A stretch of 64,000 nt of DNA, taken from Cylicocyclus nassatus. Its lineage: Eukaryota; Nematoda; Chromadorea; Rhabditida; Strongylidae. Below the pieces are notes generated by a model, which worked only from the letters and a program-made list of their open reading frames with translations, searched no databases and had not been told where the DNA came from. Position 1 is the first letter of the stretch, and each line of letters begins with the position of its first letter. A program made the position numbers and the translations under genes. Below are positions 62,501 to 64,000 of the stretch, piece after piece. The DNA lies in NCBI GenBank assembly GCA_958299035.1, contig CATQJL010000001.1:7494284-7558283 (forward strand), given 5' to 3'.

Positions 62501-63395
62501 ATGGGTTCATCCCATGTAGCTCCGCGACTGGTCTGCTGGAATTCCTCTGCGAGCGAGATCCATGGAAGAGAGATCAAGCAATACATTTCAATGCAAATGA
62601 AGAAAGCGGGAAGCTCACAAAGGAAACATCTTGACTCGGTTTGGTCTTTCCCGTTCAGGTGCTTGTCAGTTAAAAGACCGTGGAATTAATTGCAAACGGA
62701 CTTTCAATTATGCTGAACGGTAGTAAATGACGTTAGGATCATTCTCCTCCATCATAAGTGCATTGTCAATTTCAGCTTGAAATCTGAATTCGCTTGGATG
62801 AAAAGTTGCTTCAGGTACACATCTCTAAAGATCCCACATGTATTACCCAATTAAGGATGTCAGAGTCAAAGCAAGCATTCAAAAATTACTAAATTCCTCC
62901 TGCAACTTGAGCCCAAACAAACGCCTACATCTAGGTCTAGTGAGGGGTTTAGCACTTCTGAAAAACAGGTTTGTGTTGGCATCTCAAGAGAGTTATTATG
63001 GTATATATTTTGTTGGAGAAGGCCACTTCGAATCAAAAGGCTTTTCTCGTTAGCATTTGCTAATTGAGCGACTACTGTACCAACATGCTATTGATTTCTT
63101 TCCTAATAGGAAGACATTTATCCTCAAACATTCCAGATTATACAGTCTGCGCTTGATGAAGTTAGCCAAGGTCGAACGACTATTGCAATAGCTCATAGGT
63201 TAAGTACGATCAAAAATGCAGACAGGTTTGCTTTTCTCTTATCAACGCTTCATGAATAATGTGCTTGCAAATCTCAGAATCTATTATATTGAAAATGGTG
63301 CAGTTGTTGAATATGGAACGCACGAAGAACTGATTGAAGCCGATGGAAAATACGCAGCTCTTGTAAAAGCTCAAACGCTTGCCAAGAATGACTAG
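17520..63395 (+). CDS. pgp: P-glycoprotein-type ABC transporter (ABCB full transporter), 30 exons, complete
   Basis: ATP-driven efflux pump of the plasma membrane (ABCB/MDR family), order TMD1-NBD1-TMD2-NBD2. The exons I assembled sum to 3648 nt, giving 1215 aa plus TAG, slightly short of the usual 1250-1320. NBD1: Walker [10 protein letters not shown] about residues 416-424, Q-loop VQQEP about 462-466, signature LSGGQ about 519-523, Walker B ILLLDE about 539-544, H-loop His about 575. NBD2: Walker [10 protein letters not shown] about 1007-1015, Q-loop VGQEP about 1053-1057, LSGGQ about 1111-1115, Walker B FLLLDE about 1131-1136, H-loop His about 1167. No stop or frameshift remains after splicing, so it looks functional. 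Each long intron is filled with transposons. The P-glycoprotein assignment is firm; the paralogue number and drug or lipid substrates are unknown. The first intron donor and the exon 23/24 junction are the least certain. Confidence 0.93.
18278..18339. repeat. Dispersed repeat, copy B (pgp intron 2)
   Basis: Second copy of the repeat at 585-655, with gcaaaaattttgagaagcac and the C-rich block before it. Confidence 0.6.
18959..19073. mobile_element. Short hairpin MITE in pgp intron 2
   Basis: Inverted ends ttaggctgcgtt and aacgcagcctta about 110 bp apart; non-coding. Confidence 0.6.
19198..19577. mobile_element. MITE with CAGTGTCCAG-type ends in pgp intron 2
   Basis: Ends ttaaagacagtgtccaggca and the near complement tgtctgaacactgcctttaa bound about 380 bp; the interior has further inverted blocks (ctctgcgccgtgac with ggcgcaggcgcagag). 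Non-coding. Confidence 0.65.
20644..21149 (+). CDS. pgp: pgp exons 3-5: TMD1 helices 2-4
   Basis: Exon 3 is 20644-20739 (32 codons, hydrophobic helix ending FISCFIQ; donor GTAACA). Exon 4 is 20789-20922 (acceptor ttatag, phase 2 end) with the family block [20 protein letters not shown]. Exon 5 is 20978-21149 with [13 protein letters not shown] followed by a helix and [11 protein letters not shown], the coupling-loop region of TMD1. The two introns between them are only 49 and 55 bp. The phases join without a stop, and the LRQNxxWF and D(G)xGDK blocks are diagnostic of ABCB transporters. Confidence 0.93.
21414..23279. mobile_element. Fold-back element interrupted by a LINE (pgp intron 5)
   Basis: The left arm (gagggaaggatacc, aaatgatatgcacattatta, gatgcgtcttgatga) and right arm (tcatcaagacgcatctaatg, ggtatcgttcccttgtcgg) are inverted and share the family word gggaaggatac with the elements at 29865 and 48309. 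The LINE at 21526-22922 splits the arms. Confidence 0.7.
21526..22922 (-). mobile_element. 5'-truncated RTE-like non-LTR retrotransposon
   Basis: The minus strand encodes the second half of an RT and a C-terminal tail: [33 protein letters not shown], the catalytic [24 protein letters not shown], then [18 protein letters not shown] and [36 protein letters not shown]. It has the layout of RTE/BovB-like nematode LINEs. It lacks the endonuclease and RT start and has several frame breaks. It is flanked by a 16-bp duplication taacttcatatctgct (21510-21525 and 22923-22938), so this is a real truncated insertion into the fold-back element. Confidence 0.88.
23365..23460. repeat. Possible mariner-type terminal repeat
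   Basis: attaggttgtccggaaaata followed by atgtcgc resembles the mariner-like end at 39331. No matching opposite end is seen. Confidence 0.35.
25104..25639 (+). CDS. pgp: pgp exons 6-8: TMD1 helices 4-6
   Basis: Exon 6 is 25104-25226 (acceptor ttctag; [20 protein letters not shown], the intracellular loop that contacts NBD1). Exon 7 is 25296-25414 (ends phase 2, GTGAGT). Exon 8 is 25560-25639 ([10 protein letters not shown] to VMLG). With the normal GT sites near the end of exon 8 the reading frame of exon 9 is lost. A GC donor (G|GCAAGT) at 25640 restores phase 1 and gives [12 protein letters not shown], which matches the length and Gly-Ser pattern of the family. I therefore place a GC-AG intron here. 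Confidence 0.88.
26734..26825 (+). CDS. pgp: pgp exon 9: end of TMD1
   Basis: Phase 1 exon with acceptor tttaag and donor GTGAGT. It encodes [19 protein letters not shown] and then YKIIDE, the usual end of the sixth helix and the start of the linker into NBD1 (family form: P...A...ARxAAxxIxxIID). An in-frame TAA lies just upstream of the acceptor, so the exon cannot begin earlier. The next exon is 6.3 kb away. Confidence 0.9.
26936..27672. mobile_element. CAGGGTGTCC-family MITE and fragment (pgp intron 9)
   Basis: At 26936 a short diverged piece (agggtgttaagaagtatgta) is followed by a longer copy starting at 27032 (cagggtgtccgtaaagtatg). The right arm (aagcaaggcaaaagacttgt, attaacgatcaaaca) is the near complement of the left; the right terminal bases are lost. 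Same family as 28566, 46536 and 50297. Confidence 0.65.
27701..27850. mobile_element. Partial copy of the 245-bp MITE
   Basis: Matches the start of the element at 13373 (ttaagcatacctcgcgcgat, then ttggcagatctcc). No opposite inverted end is visible, so it is truncated. Confidence 0.55.
28220..28400. repeat. Right-half fragment of the CAGGGTGTCC MITE family
   Basis: Contains the family words caccgtaatcctaccataat, gaagagcaatcggtgattc and agagatatcaacggccaaac, but no left half. Confidence 0.5.
28566..29243. mobile_element. CAGGGTGTCC-family MITE (pgp intron 9)
   Basis: About 680-bp imperfect palindrome. Left side cccaaaagtaagaacacact, right side aagtgtgtacttacttttgg then gacacccc. Internal word cctacagtaatcctacagta recurs in the other copies. 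Non-coding. Confidence 0.7.
29865..30308. mobile_element. GGGAAGGATAC-family fold-back element (pgp intron 9)
   Basis: Left arm acaagggaaggatactagat, cgaaccgaaatgatatgcac, gatgcgtcttgatgagctga. Right arm is its reverse complement, ending cgattcccttgtaag. Related to 21414-23279 and 48309-48758. Non-coding. Confidence 0.75.
30723..32129. mobile_element. 1.4-kb long-arm palindrome (pgp intron 9)
   Basis: Arms 30723-31291 and 31562-32129 are close reverse complements (about 568 bp each) around a 270-bp spacer. Ends are taaagtgcggttcataatta and its complement. The end word gcggttcataattatacgaa occurs twice in the left arm (30731 and 30904). The mirrored short frames in both arms are artefacts of the palindrome. 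No transposase seen. Confidence 0.85.
32540..32612 (-). other. tRNA-like segment (possible SINE head)
   Basis: On the minus strand a B-box-like gtggttcgaaaccgg lies about 35 nt after tggtcgaacaggtgattgg, an A-box-like stretch. It does not fold convincingly as a functional tRNA by eye. Possibly a tRNA-derived SINE or a chance match. Confidence 0.3.
33142..33747 (+). CDS. pgp: pgp exons 10-13: NBD1, first half
   Basis: Exon 10 is 33142-33257 ([11 protein letters not shown], beta-strands before the P-loop). Exon 11 is 33303-33396 ([19 protein letters not shown] then GRSGCGKST). Exon 12 is 33459-33554 ([19 protein letters not shown]). Exon 13 is 33601-33747 ([19 protein letters not shown], the Q-loop). 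The introns are 45, 62 and 46 bp. The acceptor AG at 33140-33141 rather than 33138-33139 is required to keep phase 0 after exon 9. All core NBD residues in this half are present. Confidence 0.95.
34390..34485 (-). other. Second tRNA-like segment in pgp intron 13
   Basis: On the minus strand gacgagtggttaatgttgtg is followed by agttcgatttc, a loose A-box/B-box arrangement similar to Leu/Ser tRNAs. Low confidence. Confidence 0.25.
34588..34921 (+). CDS. pgp: pgp exons 14-15: NBD1, second half
   Basis: Exon 14 is 34588-34743: ABC signature LSGGQKQR and Walker [16 protein letters not shown]. Exon 15 is 34804-34921: [16 protein letters not shown] with the H-loop His and the D-loop partner region, ending EYG in phase 1. 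The 60-bp intron between them starts with GC (CAG|GCTAGT) and ends tttcag. Using the GT six bases upstream instead would delete two residues from the conserved (K)IVQxAL block, so the GC donor is preferred. Confidence 0.94.
35460..36200. other. Unidentified stretch in pgp intron 15
   Basis: Overlapping open frames on both strands (about 155 codons each) but no recognisable motif. The centre has repeated cccgcgggtg words (36014-36145), suggesting a transposon end. I cannot identify it. Confidence 0.3.
36881..37205. mobile_element. GC-rich MITE, 325 bp (pgp intron 15)
   Basis: Inverted ends ctcagacagtcgaag and cttcgactgtctgag; long internal inverted blocks (gctccggagccctgcc with ggcagggctccggagc; ggtgctccggggctctccca with its complement) and a central self-complementary gtgacgtcacggtgacgtca run. 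Clearly richer in GC than its surroundings. Non-coding. Confidence 0.8.
37333..38520. mobile_element. Palindromic fold-back element with mirrored minisatellite, copy 2 (pgp intron 15)
   Basis: Same architecture as 2238-3308: left end ctggcttacccggctccgcc, about three units leading to a centre near 37884 (gctgatcacccccc), about three inverted units, then gtgtgccaagtttggtccgg, CATA/CAGA microsatellite and ttcagctttatatataagat. It is more complete than copy 1. Confidence 0.87.
38606..38726 (+). CDS. pgp: pgp exon 16: NBD1 C-terminal tail and linker
   Basis: Acceptor ttttag; completes the Gly codon begun in exon 15 and reads [20 protein letters not shown], the standard C-terminal NBD segment (GTHxELLxxxGxYxxLxxxQ), then a basic linker [17 protein letters not shown]. 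The donor GTATTT leaves phase 2, which agrees with exon 17. It lies only 86 bp downstream of a palindromic fold-back element. Confidence 0.9.
39331..40489. mobile_element. Mariner-like-ended non-autonomous element with internal hairpin (pgp intron 16)
   Basis: Left end taaggtcgttccaaaagtaa, then tgtcgc. Right end gcgacattacttccgaaacg, then aactaat is the near complement. A second inverted pair inside (39366-39640: aggatgcttcagggcctcaa with ttgaggtcttgaagcatcct) suggests a nested hairpin. Shares tctgcgaccca...gctttttg blocks with 43455-44178. No transposase. Confidence 0.6.
40723..41220 (+). CDS. pgp: pgp exons 17-19: TMD2 helices 7-8 and coupling loop
   Basis: Exon 17 is 40723-40873 (acceptor gatag, phase 2; [16 protein letters not shown], then helix 7 and PLSSYFYGF). 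Exon 18 is 40925-41008 (a single membrane helix). Exon 19 is 41059-41220 ([23 protein letters not shown], then [12 protein letters not shown]), equivalent to the GExLTxRxR...LxQDxxFFD block of ABCB TMD2. Introns are 51 and 50 bp. The phases are 0, 0, 0 and no stop is present. Confidence 0.93.
42595..42905. repeat. Nested inverted repeat (pgp intron 19)
   Basis: Outer diverged arms (cttgcgacgttgtcagcgtg and gcactgacaacgtcgcggtc) enclose a tighter pair ccagagccaaatgccccgc / gcggggcatttggctctgg at 42694 and 42790. Non-coding. Confidence 0.55.
43455..44178. mobile_element. Fold-back relative of the 39331 element (pgp intron 19)
   Basis: Inverted arms: ttgcagcacaataaatgagc (about 43457) with gctcatttattgtgctgcaa (about 44034), and tctgcgacctacgctttttg with its complement. 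The right end aattactttcggaatgacct resembles the mariner-like terminus at 39331. The left terminus is not clear. Confidence 0.5.
44585..45310. repeat. Dispersed repeat, inverted partner of 59545-60235 (pgp intron 19)
   Basis: Shared blocks in reverse orientation include gttcgcactggctccc, attcttgaagc, catgtaagatcggtaa and agcccgatagcttagt. The copies are diverged. A roughly 50-bp tandem duplication (gagcactttttggcgctgtt) lies at 44950-45050 within it. Confidence 0.6.
45349..47220. mobile_element. Palindromic fold-back element with mirrored minisatellite, copy 3, split by a MITE (pgp intron 19)
   Basis: Same plan as 37333-38520, centre near 45904. Its last bases (ttatata / taagat) are separated by the MITE at 46536-47212, so the fold-back was there first. 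The units in the right half are almost identical to one another, suggesting recent homogenisation. Confidence 0.87.
46536..47212. mobile_element. CAGGGTGTCC-family MITE with TA duplication
   Basis: Ends cagggtgtcccaaaaaaatg and its complement ttttttgggacaccctg, flanked by TA on both sides, as in Tc1/mariner insertions. The arms are long imperfect inverted repeats (gagcgaggttgaacttagat with ctaagtttaacctcgctc). 677 bp, no transposase. Confidence 0.85.
48309..48758. mobile_element. GGGAAGGATAC-family fold-back element (pgp intron 19)
   Basis: Left agggaaggatacttggtcga, agtggcgttt; right gaaacgccacttcgactaag, tatccatccctt. The inverted arms of about 45 bp are about 450 bp apart. Non-coding. Confidence 0.65.
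49471..50200 (+). CDS. pgp: pgp exons 20-23: TMD2 helices 9-12
   Basis: Exon 20 is 49471-49671 ([12 protein letters not shown], two helices). Exon 21 is 49718-49831 ([20 protein letters not shown], the intracellular loop touching NBD2). Exon 22 is 49879-50006 (phase 2). Exon 23 is 50056-50200 (acceptor tctag; ends [15 protein letters not shown]). The three introns are 46-49 bp. The acceptor at 50055 was chosen over a nearer AG because only it restores the frame and the family spacing before [15 protein letters not shown]. Exon 23 appears to end in a GC donor (CAG|GCATGT); no GT site nearby keeps frame with exon 24. Confidence 0.9.
50212..50241. repeat. TTTA microsatellite
   Basis: About seven copies of a TTTA tetranucleotide just after exon 23 of pgp. 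Confidence 0.8.
50297..50951. mobile_element. CAGGGTGTCC-family MITE (pgp intron 23)
   Basis: Ends cagggtgtcccaaaaaatgt and acattttttgggacaccctg. TA precedes the left end (CA follows the right, probably a mutated TA). Internal gcgaggttcaact and ctgtaggattacg blocks match the other copies. It begins 97 bp after exon 23. Confidence 0.82.
51303..52165. mobile_element. Mariner-type MITE nested in the LTR
   Basis: Inverted ends cagggtgtttgaaaagttcg and cgaacttttcaaacaccctg, TA on both sides (51301-51302 and 52166-52167). The intact LTR at 57779 has a single TA at this spot. 863 bp, non-coding. Confidence 0.88.
52199..52807. mobile_element. MITE with about 105-bp inverted ends nested in the LTR
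   Basis: Ends gtcgtcctcaccccactagt and actagtggggtgaggacgac; the inverted arms extend through ggtcggtggtcga and ttcgaactggagcagg for about 105 bp. Flanked by tatata on each side. 609 bp. Class uncertain. Confidence 0.85.
52970..55730 (-). pseudogene. Second gag-like region: charged coiled coil plus BEL-type zinc knuckles
   Basis: Three main minus-strand pieces. About 55670-54840: very charged, Lys/Glu-rich, low-complexity, no domain recognised. About 54635-53843: helical segments ([34 protein letters not shown]). 53796-52970: coiled coil, a Lys/Arg-Pro stretch, then [15 protein letters not shown] and [13 protein letters not shown], with CFYCK ... HHHH. The last is the double zinc knuckle normally at the end of BEL gag. 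Frame breaks occur between the pieces. It lies where pol would be expected; I see no pol motif. A chimera of two gag types is one explanation. Confidence 0.6.
56121..57548 (-). pseudogene. gag: BEL/Pao gag (DUF1759-type) with zinc knuckle, interrupted
   Basis: The frame from ATG 57548 has an N-terminal helical region, then [20 protein letters not shown] and [19 protein letters not shown], the signature of the BEL gag capsid-like domain, and continues to about 56469. A 138-bp hairpin element (56331-56468) then breaks it. Beyond it the minus strand reads [10 protein letters not shown] and, after a frameshift, [13 protein letters not shown], a zinc knuckle. The capsid part is well kept; the nucleocapsid part is broken. 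Shell protein of the virus-like particle if functional. Confidence 0.85.
56331..56468. mobile_element. 138-bp hairpin inserted in gag
   Basis: Perfect inverted ends tataagctcctgcaagacga and tcgtcttgcaggagcttata, plus ggcggtcggttc / gaaccaaccgcc. It cuts the gag zinc-knuckle region. GC-rich tandem cgtcacagc words fill the centre. Confidence 0.8.
57779..58211 (-). repeat. 5' LTR of the BEL-like element
   Basis: 433 bp. Matches the pieces of 51013-52965 almost throughout (aacttgggtaattaaacctt, tagggttagacaaaagtt, aacaaacgcctaggaatcta, aatgcgaataattcgtata). Confidence 0.85.
58212..59544. other. Non-genic part of pgp intron 23
   Basis: No exon, repeat pair or RNA recognised. The next pgp exon is at 61369. 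Confidence 0.4.
59545..60235. repeat. Dispersed repeat, inverted partner of 44585-45310 (pgp intron 23)
   Basis: Contains aagctatcgagctacaattt, ttaccgatcttacatggaga, cgcttcaagaatgaacag and ggagccagtgcgaatctccg, each matching the complement of the intron-19 copy. Non-coding. Confidence 0.6.
60236..61368. other. Non-genic part of pgp intron 23, upstream of exon 24
   Basis: Only shadow frames. No additional pgp exon is needed, as exon 23 and exon 24 join in frame. Confidence 0.4.
61369..62259 (+). CDS. pgp: pgp exons 24-28: NBD2 core
   Basis: Exon 24 is 61369-61434 ([15 protein letters not shown]). Exon 25 is 61542-61670 (Walker [10 protein letters not shown]). Exon 26 is 61816-61906 (VGQEPILF Q-loop). 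Exon 27 is 61957-62066 ([10 protein letters not shown] and the helical subdomain). Exon 28 is 62113-62259 (LSGGQKQR signature, then [17 protein letters not shown]). Introns are 107, 145, 50 and 46 bp. Every catalytic motif is intact, so both ATP sites of the transporter should be competent. Confidence 0.95.
63137..63395 (+). CDS. pgp: pgp exons 29-30: NBD2 H-loop and C-terminus
   Basis: Exon 29 is 63137-63225 ([26 protein letters not shown] with the switch His). Exon 30 is 63278-63395 ([19 protein letters not shown], ending [10 protein letters not shown] then TAG). The last intron is 52 bp. The terminal GTHEELIxxxGxYAxLVxxQ form is the expected end of an ABCB protein. Confidence 0.95.
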
Positions 63396-64000
63396 TACCA
63401 CGCATTGGTCAACTTTCTTGGCCATAAAATTTGTTTGCTTGACCTTCGCTGTCAACGAATAACCTGAGTAACCTTTTGTTAATGCATATCTCTCCTTCGA
63501 AGAACTTCTCTGCTGATGACGAGTGCTACTTTGTTATCTCAGTGTTTGTCTTTTTCCATTATTGATATACTTAGTAATCCATTCGTTTCTGTCATTGACA
63601 ATTTTAGCAGGAGTTGTTCAAGATGTAAGTTTCTCAACGCGGTGTTTGTTGTCCATCATATACGTATAAACATTAAAACTATGTACATAACTTCAGAAAG
63701 TTACTATTTGCACCGATATCGTTCAATCCTATCAATTAATGGTGAAAGCATGAAGTCGTTTCAATATTACGATAGCCATAAAAGGTTCTTAGTTAGAGCT
63801 GTTCACGTTCTTCCCATTCGTTTCCTTTCTTGACGAATAGTTCTTCTAACAAACCTTGTTAATAAAAGCAATCCTCAAAACACATTACTCCTACCTCTAT
63901 TGCCTTCCACTCCTGTTCTCTCCTTTTCGCTGTCTCCCAAACCGGGCCGTAGTGCTCTTTGTAAAACTGAAGAGGCATTATTTGCTTACAAGTGTTTCAA
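63396..64000 (+). other. 3' flank of pgp
   Basis: Probable 3' UTR and downstream DNA. One AATAAA at 63861. No further gene recognised before the window ends. Confidence 0.4.
63861..63866 (+). terminator. Possible poly(A) signal of pgp
   Basis: AATAAA hexamer 466 bp after the pgp stop codon. It is the best canonical signal I see downstream of the gene before the window ends; the use of this site is inferred. Confidence 0.35.

Overview
The window is animal (invertebrate) nuclear DNA, most likely nematode. The evidence is a many-exon gene with 45-60 bp minimal introns, pyrimidine-rich (T/C)AG acceptors, a P-glycoprotein protein plan typical of worms, and a dense mix of eukaryotic transposons. 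Species cannot be read from the sequence. There are no prokaryotic operons, rRNA genes, convincing tRNA genes or CRISPR arrays.

The only host gene I can recognise is one full-length ABCB-type transporter (P-glycoprotein, pgp) on the + strand, 17520-63395. I reconstructed 30 exons totalling 3648 nt (1215 codons plus TAG). All junction phases agree and both nucleotide-binding domains keep every catalytic motif. It is spread over 46 kb because seven of its introns (2, 5, 9, 15, 16, 19, 23) are large and filled with transposable elements. At least two, probably three, introns use a GC donor.

Region by region: 1-17519 is non-genic and repeat-rich. It holds a palindromic fold-back element (2238-3583), a decayed Penelope-like retroelement with the endonuclease placed before the reverse transcriptase (about 6990-9775), a 1-kb palindrome with two hammerhead-ribozyme-like motifs inserted into that retroelement (9776-10832), a 60-bp minisatellite (11640-11860) and a hAT-like element with a perfect 8-bp target duplication (14211-15732). 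Inside pgp: intron 5 holds an RTE-like LINE fragment inserted in a fold-back element. Intron 9 holds several mariner-type MITEs and a 1.4-kb palindrome. Intron 15 has a GC-rich MITE and the second copy of the palindromic fold-back. Intron 19 has its third copy with a nested MITE. Intron 23 has a 7.2-kb BEL/Pao-like LTR element without a visible pol, whose 3' LTR carries two nested MITEs.

The transposons are parasites of the locus, not a cooperating gene set. The most notable items are the permuted (Naiad-like) Penelope element, the hammerhead-bearing palindrome inserted in it with an 11-bp duplication, the mirror-image minisatellite fold-back family, the pol-less BEL element with two nucleocapsid-type modules, and the GC-AG introns.
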